The notes beneath the pieces were generated by a model. It saw only the letters and a program-made list of their open reading frames with translations. It searched no databases and was not told where the DNA came from. Made by a program: the position numbers and the translations under genes. Below are positions 32,557 to 44,267 of a stretch of 64,000 nt of DNA, in pieces. This DNA is from Ixodes scapularis (Eukaryota > Arthropoda > Arachnida > Ixodida > Ixodidae): assembly GCF_016920785.2 (NCBI RefSeq), contig NW_024609839.1, forward strand, positions 8,768,196-8,832,195, given 5' to 3'. How positions within the stretch are numbered: the stretch's first letter is position 1; each line of letters begins with the position of its first letter.

Positions 32557-33690
32557 TTTACCTCATTTCTCCTGAATCGTGAGCAATCTGTATATATTAA
32601 CGAACTTAGCTGTTCGCCTCTACCAACTCAATGAGGCGTCCCAGGGTAGTGTTCTAGGCACCTTACTTTTCAAAATAGATACAAACGCCCTACCATGTTT
32701 TGTCACTTCATCTAAACGCCTGTTTGCGGATGAAAGCGCCATCTGCCACCCTATTATAAATTGTAACGATTTTTCTCTGCTACAATCCGACTTCGCTAGC
32801 GTTTCTCGCAAGTGCGAAACATGGCAAACTAATATTAACGTTTTGAAAACAAAAGTAGTTATGTTGAACCATAGAACTAGTCTCCACAAGGCAAAGTATG
32901 CACTGAACTCCACCGGCATATAACAGGTCCCTTACATATATCTAGGAATAACATATGTCGAAAACCTAACTTGGAATTTGCTCATCGTAGACCTGCTAAA
33001 AAAGGCAGCACGGACTCTGTTTTTTTTTTAAAGATATTTTGCATCAAGCCTCTTCTCAGACTAATCTCACAGCTTATGAAACACTTCTCCGCTCACGATT
33101 AAAATATGTAAGAATCATATGAAACCCTCATCAAAGATACTTAGTCAACAGTCGTGAGTCCTTAAAAAGTAATGAGGCCCGATTCATTCATTACAAATAC
33201 TCATTTCTGACGAGTGTTTCGCAACACAAGTCTGGATGTCATATGTCGCCTTTGGCAACACGGAAAAAACTATCTGGGTTATGCTACTTTCATACTATGT
33301 ACTAAAACCAGCCACACCTGAGCTTCATGTACTGTTATCCTTCTTCCTACATATCTTAAAGGTGCGACAATGTACCCAAAATTGAACGTAACCTTCCTCG
33401 GCTTTCACTGTGCTTCAGGGAGTGGAACTCACTCCCTGGCACCATCATAATTGTTAGTGACCAACTTTTATTTCGTTCGATGTGCGAAATATCTTGGGGG
33501 ATGTGACAACTTCTGCTCCTGTGCCTCCCGCTTCGTACATGTGTCATGTGATCTACATGCAGAGTGCTTCTATCCAGATATTTAATGTATATTAAGATAA
33601 GTGATTGAGTATTTTTAACTCCTTATGTAATACATCATTCAGATGTTCTTGAGAGCAATTGAACTTGAAATTTGATTTGAATTTTTAAAG
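32557..33690 (+). mobile_element. LINE reverse transcriptase fragment (CR1/L2-like)
   Basis: The plus frame at 32600-32923 carries decayed RT motifs: SQGSVLGTLLFKIDTNALP (usually PQGSVLGPLLF), RLFADESAI (normally FADD; second Asp replaced), then TWQTNINVLKTKV. 32924-33640 is highly decayed sequence with a possible 3' untranslated end. It is 5'-truncated and inactive. Confidence 0.75.
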
Positions 33691-34959
33691 TCTTAAAAAA
33701 AAATTGGGGCTTCAATCCACGCTGTGAAGGTTGTTGGTCAGCGAAGCAACCTGCAACGATTGCCTACTGCACTATACGAAATGCCACCGCCAGTCGCAGC
33801 ACGCCGCCGCTGGTCGTATTGCCGTTTCTTTTCCCTTTGCCGCTCCCAGTATTCACTCTGCTCCTCAGCAGTCTTAACTATGCGTGGCCTATTCAAGGCG
33901 GTGCTGCAGCAACAATGAAATCAGTTGCTGTACTCCGTTTCCTCTTACGTTTAAGCACAGCGGGTGTTACGAGCAATCGGACCCAATCGGTGTCCATGTG
34001 AGGGTCACGTGACCTTAGAGAAGGAGCACACCGACGCTGGAAAAGCGTATCACGGCCACGTCCACAGCACGGGATTTGCTAAAATGGCTCGTAGCATATC
34101 CGCTGCGTCCAGACGTCAGGTAAAACGGGGTATAGGCGGGTTTTTCTTTTATATATGAAAGGCTAGTGACGTCACTCCCCACGTCGCAAGCTGCCGCCGA
34201 CGCGGCAGCTTGGCCAACAGTAAATGACGTCAACCCCTTTCGAAGCAGCTGCAAACCTACTTTTTACCGGAACGCGTGGGAGGGTGTTGCTATTAATCAC
34301 AGGCGTCTTATCACCCATCATGTGGTTTTGATGTTTGTTTCGTGGTTTTCTATGTACTTTTCTTTATTGAAACGGATACTGAGCAGTATGCTGTATTCCT
34401 CATTTCAAAAGAGATATGCTGTTTTGCCTTTAATTGTTCGCCGGCAGCGTTTTTAGCTTACAACGCCAACTCGACAAAAATTTTCTTGGCCGGCAGAGGC
34501 ACACAGCTTCGCTGTAAAATGAGGTGTGTGTATAAGGGTCTTCAGTCGCTGAGCTCCTCGCGTGTTTGTAGCTGGTGTAGACACCGCTGCTCGGTTTATG
34601 ACATTCGCTTTACCAGCTCCGCTTTCAAGGTAGATAGGACTCAGTCGCTGGCGGGACGAGAACCAAATATCGTACTTCGATTGCGAATTCGGGTGGAAGA
34701 GCGGCTACCACTTAGTGAAACATACGAATATGTAAGTTTATCTCGCAGGCAAAGAACTTGCTTTCGACTTGGGCAATCCATACCCCCGGATCGACAGCCC
34801 CGTATTTTGGAAGACGTAGATTCACTGATGAGATAACGGATGACGTGGAATCTTCATTCGTACCCATGATCGTTGTGATGAATGTGAAGAGGCTTCGTCC
34901 GGGTCACTAGATGTAGCATCATTTAATAGTGAGGGAATATATGTGTCTTATTGTTGACA
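33691..34959. other. No gene recognised
   Basis: Contains a 10-bp perfect hairpin (AAGCTGCCGC at 34188-34197 with 34202-34211) and an open frame (34342-34836) without a recognised domain. A GGTCACGTGACC near 34000 echoes the palindromes of the variable-core repeats. Confidence 0.4.
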
Positions 34960-35760
34960 GCCGCGTTTGAGCAGTTGGTTTTCGTAATAGATACACAGCG
35001 CCCTAACCTGAATAAACTGATATCAGGGGTGCCAAAGGGAATCATCTTAGACTCTACCTTTTAACTTATACATGAAAGATATAGTAGATGTAGATGACCG
35101 CGTTGATTTTATAATATACGCAGACGACACCAGCTGCATATTTTCAGGGGAAGTTGATCATCATCTTGGGTTGCCAAAGGCATGGTAGCGCTTTTTTGGA
35201 CGAGGACTTTTTTGGATTTTTGTCCTCGTCCAAAAAAGCGCTACCATGCCTTTGGCAACCCAAGGACCAATACCAACTAGCCCAACATACAGCTTTGATC
35301 ATCAGTTTGTGTGTACGGCGAATAGCTTGCTACAGAAGATAAGCGCTCTACAATTTTGAAATCTTTAGTTATTAAAACAGATAACGCGAACGCGTTAGTA
35401 TCTTGTCCTAAAAATACAACTTGTTAACTTACTCTGGTGCTCTCTGTCTCAAAGAGCAAAATATTGATATTGTGTCAAATATGAAGGTTCTTGGTGTTAT
35501 ATTTAACGAGTACATAAGCTGGGGCGCTGAAGTGCAGTTTATTGCTGACAAACTCTCAAACGTTGTGGATATTGTTTTTAAATGTCTACCGATATTACCC
35601 ATCTCAGTCATAATTCTTCTTTATGACTTCCTGTTTTACTCGTGCTATATTTACTATTGTCTTGTATGGGGAACAGAACGGCACCAAATTAGCACCACTT
35701 ACATGTTTAAAAAAAATTATTGGAATAATGTGCTTTGCGGAATTTAACACTCACACGCTA
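34960..35760 (+). mobile_element. LINE RT fragment interrupted by a perfect palindrome
   Basis: Plus frames give a degraded SGVPKGIIL motif, FIIYADDTSCIFSG (35107-35150, catalytic YADD intact), then, after the palindrome, KVLGVIFNEYISWGAEVQFI, LLYDFLFYSCYIYYCLVWG and KKNYWNNVLCGI. These are the RT palm to C-terminal thumb/connection blocks of the same LINE type as the 47-54 kb copy. Multiple stops are present. Confidence 0.75.
35165..35264. repeat. 43-bp perfect-arm palindrome
   Basis: 35165-35207 and 35222-35264 are exact reverse complements around a 14-nt loop (TTTTTTGGATTTTT). Forty-three paired bases without a mismatch is the most perfect inverted repeat in the window, implying recent origin or active correction. 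Confidence 0.97.
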
Positions 35761-37824
35761 ATATTATTGAAAAGGCTTGAGGTACACCTAAGCACTTCTT
35801 ATGAGTTGTGAATGCGAAAGCATGCACGCCGCTCTTCGCTCCCTTCTTTAATCTGCGGCATACAACGCGCTGACCTTGGGCGTGGAACGGTGGAGCGGCT
35901 GCCTCGAGGACACGAAGCGCCATCGGGTGAACGATCGCTTGAACTGTCGTGTGCCTTGCGGCGCGAGGAATGGACAGCAACGTAGTTACCAGCAGAACAA
36001 ACCCCTTAGATTATTCCATGCGCCGTATATATTGCCACGCACCGTACAACCGATAAGAGGCGACCGAACCTTGTGATCACTAATAACGCAACATTGTGAT
36101 AACACAGTCAGGATGACACCACACAAACCGTGACGCGCAGCGGCCAAAGGGAGCCTTGTCAACGCGCGCCAGCCAATGGGACCGAAGTGTAAAAGGTGCC
36201 GTTGGCATAGTTTCAAAGCTGATGACGTCGGCTCGCTCAATGAGGCAGTTAATGCTTTCCCATTAAAAAGCTTCGTATAATGCCTTTTACAGAACATTTC
36301 AATTATAACCCTCTTACATATCAGATGGCTGTAAGCCGAAATAGACTTTTTGATCCTGTTATTGATCGTTAGTATAAAACAATGAATGTCGGCATATTCC
36401 AGCCATTATGTTGACATTTCGTCAACGCCTCGATGAAGAACAGGCTATGGCTTCCGGATGCTGCAGTTTTTGCTACCGAATGTATTATACAGTATGCAGA
36501 GATGAGGAATAGATTTCAAAAATTTCAGAAAAAAAAAAGATACCAGGTCTTTTTTCTCTAGTGTTTAATTTTGCTTACCTAAATAGCAGCATCCTCGTAC
36601 AGGGGAATATTGTATGGTTTATGGCATGCGCCTTTTGATGGTTGTATGTTGATGCCAGAAAATTCATTACCATATATGGTATTTTTTTCTAATGCTGGTA
36701 GGTGGGAGAAACATGTCAAGCTTCAACTGTCGGCTTTGTTTTTCCCCCGCCACCTCCACTGGAGAGAAACACTAAAGTTGGAAGTTGAGCGAAAGAAAAT
36801 CTGGATCGAGCTCTGTTCTCTTGCAATGGCCCCGATCATATTTTTCAGTGGTCGTCTTCGTTCTCCCTTGGATTCACAAGCTAAAGCAGAGCTCAAACAC
36901 TTAACAGACCAATCCCGCGTTGAACTGGTTGATATCAAAACTCAAGCCGCGAGTATCATGAAACCAGAGAAGTAGCCAATCAGACCAGTGTTAGTCAAAT
37001 CGAGAACAAAACAAAACAAAAAACGTAAGGTAAGATACAAAATACACATTTGTAAATGTATTTAATATAATACCGAAGTTGCGTTTAGTAAGAACTATCT
37101 TGAGTAGAGTAGAAAGACTCTGAAAGGGGAACTGAATTATAGTCGAAGATACTTAGCAAGTAGTTTCAAGCTGGTAATATAAAAATTAAAAAAGTCAGAA
37201 AGGGGTGCTCCATTTGTGATGACTTCACTGAGAATCACATTTTTCTGTGACCTTTGTGATTTTCAAGAAGTACGTTAGCTGCAGCGTTTGAAGTTTAGTT
37301 TTGCGATATGCAATATAATAAGTGCCAAATATTTGAGGAACAAACGGACTCACGTATTGCGGATATGGCACGCACCGTGCTTTGGTTTCGAGGCAGACAT
37401 AGCTAATGACGCATTCCGTAATAAGTTCGTAGTGTGTTTCGCCGTAATTCGGGGGACTTGACATGTAGTCCGGTATTGCATATCCCTAACAGCCGAACAA
37501 GGAGTTGGTCAAGCAGACAGACTTGTTGAGGAGTGCGCGAGTAAACGACACGTATGCAAACTCAATGAGAAACATCGAAAAGACGACAGCAGTCTCTGTC
37601 GCTGATCAACAACCAAGAGCGAGTACTTTGAACCCCCAGACAGAAGCGAGGGGCACCTGCACCTTCAAACTCTCAGAAATTGAGGATGGCCACGAGAGTA
37701 ACACAAAAGAGCATCCACGAAACTGCTTCTAAACACCCTTACCCTGCCTCCTTCTGCACCTGTCCATATATCATTCTCGACGCGTTGACGTCAAGCTGGT
37801 CAAGATTTCAGAATCAGATTTCAG
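35761..37824. other. No gene recognised
   Basis: Frames at 36610-36975 (plus) and 37505-37732 (plus) are open but show no domain I know. Otherwise AT-rich. Confidence 0.4.
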
Positions 37825-37826
37825 TA

Positions 37827-38221
37827 CCGTATTTTTCGGACTATAGTCCGCGCCCGGTGTATAGTCCGCAGAGGCAATTTTGGGGTCAAAAATGAAAGAT
37901 TTTGCTTAGATAGTCCGCACCCGCTGCATAGTCCGCACCCAGTGCATCGTCCGCACCTGGTGCTTAGTCGACACGAAATTCTTCTCATACGCGGCACACC
38001 TTGACATATGTATGTTTTCTTAGCTCACAAAAAAAGCCTATAATATACATAAATTATCAATAACATACTCTTTCATTCACAAAATCCGTCCCGTCTCATC
38101 ATAATCAACGATATTGAAACACGCAATTCCTGTACAGTCCGCACGCGTAGATAGTCCGCACAGCCAGAATTTTCAACTTTTAAACATGTATAGTCCGCGG
38201 ACTATAGCCCGGAAAATACGG
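37827..38221. mobile_element. TA-flanked MITE with CCGTATTTT termini
   Basis: Left CCGTATTTTTCGGACTATAG and right end reverse complement CCGTATTTTCCGGGCTATAG, flanked by TA (37825-37826, 38222-38223). The interior repeats TAGTCCGCA-like words about nine times. TA duplication fits Tc1/mariner-like mobilisation; no transposase inside. Confidence 0.85.
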
Positions 38222-38223
38222 TA

Positions 38224-39055
38224 CTTTAAAAGTGGCTGACTCTTCCCGGCGAAAAACTGGTTTCGAGGATTTTGAGCATGAAACAATGCGCGCATTTGGA
38301 AGGAGATGGAAGGGAATTGTTTGAACAAGCATCTGAGCAAAAATTTACCCACTGTGGGCAGTCAAGAAGTTTTAGTGAAGACCAGTCTAGGTCACCGCAG
38401 CTCAATAAATCCAGCAGGATCTAGCTTCTGTGGCCGAGGGAGGTCCTGTGCTCCAATGAAAATGTGTTCGCACATTTTCATACCAGAACCTTATGAACTT
38501 GCGATTTCCGAAAATGGTTCATTGTGATCGTTCCAAGCGTTGGCGTCTCAATCCTCTGCTTCCGGAATCGCTCTAACTTCAAACAAAACGGGGGTGTTTG
38601 AGTGTAAAATCCGGATGACGTCACCAGAACTTTGCTAACTCCAAGCGTGAAGTGCTATTCATAGACAACCTAAAAAAGAGGGTAACCGGACCGAGAGGCG
38701 GGCGTATTCGCGCCTCTTCATTTATTCTTTTTTTGGCAGTTGCAGACTGCGTCTTGCTTGTGCTTTGTTTCCTGTACTGTGTTCGGTCGCTTGACTCCAA
38801 GTTTGCAATCGGCTCAGCTTTGCCCTGGAGTCTGGCGTTCCCAATTTCCGTAGATTGTTTTGGCGACAATTTCTTTTCCCACGTACTAATGTCGTATATT
38901 TACGACATTAGTACAAGATTGTGAGAAATGTAAGCAAGATAGAGTAGCAAATACTCTAGAATATTTTTTAATATACCAATCTTCTACCAAAAGTATTTTA
39001 AATATAGTATCTCCGAGTAGAGTATTTAAGGTAAGCACGAACTTGAATCCCAGCA
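38224..39055. other. No gene recognised; 14-bp hairpin at 38883-38914
   Basis: GTACTAATGTCGTA (38883-38896) pairs perfectly with 38901-38914 (4-nt loop). Open frames around 38650-38920 on both strands have no recognised domain. Confidence 0.45.
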
Positions 39056-39537
39056 GGGGGCACCTGTGAAAACAGATGTTTGGAGAGTGGCGTCTCCACG
39101 GACCCCGAGCCATGCGGGTTCGCCCGCCCACGCCTGGCTGTGCGTGGCTTTTTCGTGTCCGAGGAAAAGGGCATCCTGGTGGTTGAGCCGAGCCTGGGGT
39201 AGTTTTGGACCCTTGGGGGCCCCCCGGGTGAGGCAATACACCACTTCGGCCCCCGCTTCTCGTAGACGGGAGTCCTGGTAAGCCCCGGTTAGGATGATTC
39301 AGTCTAGTCGCCACTTCTTCTACTATCCCCTCCGATCTTTCGCTTTTACCTTTCCTGTTTCTTTCACTTCCTTCTCAATTCTTTTGCTCCTTTTTCACCC
39401 CTCTTTGGCGGCAAGGGCTAACCTTGGATGGCAATGGACCTCTGTCTTGACCCACACTTGGGTATAGTTTCCCGGCAGCACTGTTAGAGTAACGTCTCCA
39501 GCCAAGCCCTTCTTGTTATGGTGCGTTACCTAACCCC

Positions 39538-40991
39538 TTGTTGGGCTCGGTGGTGGGCGGTGCACCGCGGATTCCGAACACTCTTTGCCCTCTTATGGCG
39601 CCCCACCCCTCCGAACCCCGTTCAGGGCACGCCCTTAAAAGGCGCTGCCCCGAAGAAAAAACCATCGACAAAGAATGTGATGTAGAAACGTTTACTAAGT
39701 TTTTCATCGTTCATTCGCTGGATGAACAAAAACCTGTTTCCAAGCTGCCACCTTTTATTGTAGCAAAGGTGCTAAAAAACCTTGTAGGGTTTTCCTACAA
39801 GGCTAAAAAACAGCACACTAGAGACCTTCTCGTGGAAGTGAATACAAAAAAACAAAGTGACGCACTTCTTAAACTGACTACCATCGTTGACGTGAAGGTG
39901 TCGGTGAGTCCTCATCGCACACTAAATACTTTCCGTGGAGTCCTCTCTGAGGACGACTTCTTGCACACCAGTGAGGAAGAACTCGAGGGACTCCAGGGTG
40001 CCGGTGTCATCGCCGTGAAACGCATTATGTTTAGGAAAGATGGCGAACAAATTCCTTCGAGACATGTTATCCTGACTTTTGAAAGACATACCCTCCCCGA
40101 GACAGTCAAGGCAGGATACCTGAACTGCCGCATTCGCCCGTACGTCCCCAACCCCCAGCGGTGCTTCCGTTGCCAGCGCTTTGGTCATGGAACACGCAGC
40201 TGTCGAGGGAAGGAGACGTGTGCGAAGTGCGGTAGTCAAGGTCACGTTTCCGATACTTGCGAGGCGGCTGCGGCCCTCTGCGCTTCTTGCGGTGGACCAC
40301 ATCCTGCTTATTATCTACATGTCCCTCTTGGAAGCTAGAAAAGGACATCCTTTCCATCAAAGTAAAAGAAAATATATCGTACCCAGAAGCTAAGAAGCGG
40401 TTCTCCTTTTTATCAAAGGGGAGTTTGGCCGAGGTGGTGCGCAGGGGCCCTGCACCACGCTCGGAGTCGAGGGCCACCCAGGTCTCTGCCGAGATATTGG
40501 CGGCCGACTTCAGGGCCCCAGCTGCCCGACAGGGGCAGCAGCTGCTTCCACTAGTCCCTGGTGGTAGCACGCGTGCTGCCCCTCTTTCTAAGGACAGGTC
40601 GGCAGCAGCCGCGCCTGCCCCCTCTCCTAGGTCCCCCTCTGGGGAGACGGAGCGAACTTCTCGGTCTTGCTCGCTAGAGGGGGTCCCCCTACCGAAGGAG
40701 CAGCATGGTGCCCATGCAGCTCCTGTGAAGGGAGGGGACCGGACGAACTCGGACGACCCGTCGCCCAGTTCATCTGCAACCCCTCCAGCCGGTCGTGGTC
40801 GGGGTTTGCCCCCCCGCACACCTGACCGGACAAGTGCTGCTCTAAAAACAACGGATACCTCTCAGGAGGTGGAGATGTCGACAGATGCTGACAATCTGTC
40901 CACTCCTGGGTCCGACCAGGACAATATGGAGTGGGAAACGCCCTCCAGCAAACATAAAAAGAATAAGAAGCCTGTAGTCCCACCCAAGTGA
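39538..40991 (+). pseudogene. LINE A ORF1 (gag-like, zinc knuckles)
   Basis: RNA-binding ORF1 protein of an I-like LINE. First Met is at 39538; a Met 19 codons later (39595) is an equally good start. The N-terminal half is lysine-rich. Residues about 200-250 hold consecutive knuckles: CFRCQRFGHGTRSC, CAKCGSQGHVSDTC and CASCGGPHPAY. A frameshift near 40310 moves the C-terminal half into another frame (WKLEKDILSIKVKENISYPE through a Ser/Pro-rich tail to TGA at 40989-40991). ORF2 starts about 50 bp downstream in a different frame. Role in an intact element: binding template RNA in a cytoplasmic particle. Confidence 0.82.
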
Positions 40992-41040
40992 TATTTTACT
41001 AGGTTTATTTTCCAGTTGCATATTTACATACCTTTTATAG

Positions 41041-42753
41041 ATGACTAAGTTACATTTTATGCAATGTAACTGTCACGGTATTTTACGAAACATTGATGAT
41101 GTCAACTATTTTATGGATCAGCTTCGACCCATCGCTCCCGCCTTGCAAGAAACCCATCTTAACACTAATTCTTTTAACGGTTGAAGACGTCATCAGGTTT
41201 TCAGAAAAGATCGCCCCTCTTCCACCCCTTCTGGTGGTGTTGCAGTGGTCGTACAGAGGGGAGTTGCTTGCTCTCAAATTCCCCTCTGCACGCCACTGAA
41301 AGCTGTTGCAGTACGTCTCCTTCTAGACCGCCTTGTAACAATTGTTTCCTTATACTTGCCACCTAATGCTCCTTTAAACCTTCAAGAGCTTCAGGGACTT
41401 ATAGGACAGCTCCCACGACCGTTTTTAATTTTGGGTGATTTTAACGCTCATCATCCTATGTGGGGTAGTACCCGTCAAGACTCCCGTGGTGGTGTGATTG
41501 AACGTCTTTTATTGTCTTCGGGGCTATGCCTTCTTAATGGGAGAGAGCCAACGTTTTTTAGTGCAGCACACAACTAATTTACAGCCATCGATCTTTCTAT
41601 TGCTTCACCTTTCTTGCTTCCTTGCTTTTCCTGGAAGGTTCTTCATAACCCTTTTGGAAGTGATCCCTATCCAGTTGTTTTAGAGAGTACCGTTCCATTG
41701 CCTAATCTTTTAAAGAGGGTCCCTAGGCGGAAATTAGACAAGGCAGACTGGGCGCTTTTTAATCTTCACTCCACTTTAGATCCTTCGCTTCTTTCGTCTA
41801 TGTCCCCTGAGAACGCTACGCTTTATGTTACTGAGCAGATACTAAAGGCTGCTCAGCAGTCCATTCCACAAACATCTGGTAATATACGCAAGAAATGTAA
41901 ACCTTGGTGGAATAAGGAGTGTGCGACAACCCGGGCGGACCAAAATAGGGCGGGGGGCCGATTTCACAGATACCCCACTCCAAGCAACCTTGTTGAGTTC
42001 AAGCGACAAAAAGCCAAGGCTCGTTGGAGTAGGAAGCAGGCAAAGCGGAAGTCATGGATGAAGTATCTCTCTTCTTTAACCAGCTTTGTCCCAGATAAAG
42101 AGGCCTGGGACCGATACCGGAAAGTAAATGGGGATTACAGGTGCTTTGCCATTCCAACATTTAATGCTCCTGCTTCATCACTAAAAGATATTGGTAACAT
42201 ACTCGGGGAACATTTTTATGATTCGTCTAGTTCGGCCAACTACAGTGTTACCTTCGGTTAAAAGCTCGTGCGGAACGACAAAAGCTTCTCATGTCAGGAG
42301 AAAATTCAGCATTCTATAACCAACCATTTACGCGATGCGAGCATGAGATGGCTCTTAATGTGACAAAGCTCTCGGCCCCTGGTCCCGATGGAATTCATTA
42401 TGAAATGCTGCGCCATCTTTCTCCGGAGTACCTTGAAAATCTTCTCCTGTTTTTTTAATCTTTTGTGGAAAAAGGCATGTTTCCCTCAGGCTTGGAAACA
42501 TGCACACATCATCCCCCTCCTAAAGCCTAACAAAGACCCCTCACAACCATCAAGCTACCGCCCAATTACACTGAAAAGCTGCTTTGGGAAAACATATGAA
42601 AGGCTTATAAACAGGCGACTGGTCTACATGTTAGAAAGCCAGAGGGTCTTTGATAAAAATCAATGTGGATTCCGCCAAGGTCGATCTACCCTTGACCACT
42701 TAGTTCGCCTAGAAACTGTGATACGTGAAGCATTTGTAAACAGGCAGCACTGT
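41041..42753 (+). pseudogene. LINE A ORF2 (endonuclease plus truncated RT)
   Basis: ATG at 41041. The endonuclease blocks are LQETHL, GVAVVVQRG, SLYLPPN and ILGDFNAHHPMWGS (Asp/Asn catalytic block). The linker WWNKEC region follows, then SAPGPDGIHYEMLRHLSPE, WKHAHIIPLLKPNKDP, SYRPITLKSC and GFRQGRSTLDHLVRLE (RT fingers). Stops occur near 41182, 41575 and 42457, and a frameshift near 42258. The palm motifs (AYD, YADD) are absent because LINE B starts at 42754. In intact elements ORF2 nicks target DNA and primes reverse transcription. Confidence 0.82.
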
Positions 42754-43398
42754 GTCGCCAGACAAACAGCGATGCAAAACCTCTCCCTTCTTCAGGTGTT
42801 GGTGACTGGGGCCCTTTCTGCGATCCCGCCAGGAAATCTGCTGCATCGTCATCTTCTGGCTTGGGACACGTCATCTGTTGTCATCGAGAGTGTCACGGCA
42901 TTTCCTCGAGCGTTTTCGCCACCAACTTGGATCCACCAGGAGGCGTTCAACATCAGCATCTGGCAACAATCAAGCACTGTAACATCACATGGTTCCTACC
43001 CCGACGGGTGGCTACATAAGCCGACCGGGATGGAGGGCCAGTTGGGGCAGGGCGTCGCCAGACAAACAGCGATGCAAAACCTCTCCCTTCTTCAGGTGTT
43101 GGTGACTGCGGCCCTTTCTGCGATCCCGCCAGGAAATCTGCTGCATCGTCATCTTCTGGCTTGGGACACGTCATCTGTTGTCATCGAGAGTGTCACGGCA
43201 TTTCCTCGAGCGTTTTCGCCACCAACTTGGATCCACCACGAGGCGTTCAACATGAGCATCTGGCAACAATCAAGCACTGTAACATCACATGGTTCCTACC
43301 CCGACGGGTGGCTACATAAGCGGACCGGGATGGATGGCCAGTTGGGGCACGGCGTCGCCAGACAAACAGCGATGCAAAACCTCTCCCTTCTTCAGGTT
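42754..43398. repeat. 300-bp 5' monomer tandem repeat of LINE B
   Basis: Units begin GTCGCCAGACAAACAGCGAT at 42754, 43054 and 43354 (the last partial, about 45 bp). Units 1 and 2 differ at a handful of positions. Because 300 is divisible by three, one frame stays open from LINE A's RT through the monomers into ORF1. Tandem 5' monomers commonly carry LINE promoters; that role here is inferred. Confidence 0.95.
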
Positions 43399-43452
43399 GG
43401 TTACCTTCCGAATGCAGTTTGTTCTCGAAGTAGAAATCCGAATTTTATTGCG

Positions 43453-44267
43453 ATGTCGTGCCCCAACGACCTTTTCTGGCGAAAGTGGCTGTGTTTTTAC
43501 TGTTTGAGGTACTCGTACATTTTTTATGTTTCTCGGCTCCTTTTGTTAATGTCCGGAGACGTGGAGGCAAACCCGGGACCACTAACCGATAGTGAGCAAA
43601 TCACGAGTATTCTTGCAGCTGTCCAGAGAATCGAGGCTGCTCAGACAAATTTGCTGGCAGCAGTCTCGTCATTGGAGAGCGGACAAAAGGCTACCGAGAT
43701 ATCTGTCCAACAATTGTTTTCAAGGATGAGTGCTGTAGAAACGAAGTTGGCTGATAGGAACTCTGCATCTCTACCCCCCATGATGAAAATCTTCCTGTTG
43801 ACCTGGCGAATATTCAGAAGCAGTGCGATGACAAAGAAAATAGGCTTCGGAGGTCAAATCTGTTGTTCTTTGGCTGCCCAGATAACAGCACCGAAACATG
43901 GGGGCAGTCGGAACAAAAAATTATCGAGTTTTGTTCGAGCAAGTTGGGAATCCAGCTTGATGCCGCAAATTTAGAAAGATCACGTCGCCTAGGGAAATTC
44001 GAGCCCCAGAAAGCTAGGCCAATAATAGTTAAGTTTGCCCGATTTAAAGACAAAGAGAGCATCCTGGCCTGTGGGTTCAAACTGAAAGGCACCCATTACG
44101 CTGTACGCGAAGATTTTTCTGCGTTTGTGCGAGTTGCCCGTGCCAAACTTTTTGAGTATGGTAGGAGTAGGAACGTACCGTTTAAAGTGCGTTTTAACAA
44201 ACTGCATGCAGACAACAAGCGTTTTATTTTTAACTCGGAATCTGAAACAGTTGTTGAATTTTCATAG
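43453..44267 (+). pseudogene. LINE B ORF1 with N-terminal 2A motif
   Basis: ATG 43453 is the first plausible start after the monomers. Residues 1-35 form a hydrophobic, aromatic leader; residues 35-43 read GDVEANPGP, matching the 2A consensus DxExNPGP. A heptad-like region follows (IEAAQTNLLAAVSSLESG, about residues 50-90). After a frameshift at the C run near 43780 the remaining part (NLLFFGCPDN, EFCSSKLGIQLDAANLERS, RPIIVKFARFKDKESIL, VREDFSAF) resembles the RRM-plus-C-terminal domain of LINE ORF1 RNA-binding proteins. It ends at TAG 44265-44267. Confidence 0.8.
43558..43581 (+). other. 2A-type ribosome-skipping motif in LINE B
   Basis: Codons encode DVEANPGP, preceded by LLLLMSG, the hydrophobic-to-turn context typical of 2A peptides. 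In known 2A sequences the ribosome fails to form the Gly-Pro bond at the end of the motif. Several APE-type LINEs carry such motifs at the ORF1 N terminus. All consensus residues (D, E, N, P, G, P) are present. Confidence 0.85.

Larger units (their letters stand above)
39056..42753 (+). mobile_element. I-like LINE (LINE A), 3'-cut by LINE B
   Basis: GC-rich 5' untranslated leader (39056-39537), ORF1 with CCHC knuckles, ORF2 with apurinic-like endonuclease and the start of RT. The ORF2 reading stops at the finger region (IREAFVNRQHC) where LINE B begins; the palm and the 3' end are missing. Frameshifts and stops in both ORFs make it defective. The I/Jockey-group placement is from motif style (ILGDFNAHHPMWGS, CGFRQGRSTLDHLVRLE). 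Confidence 0.82.
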
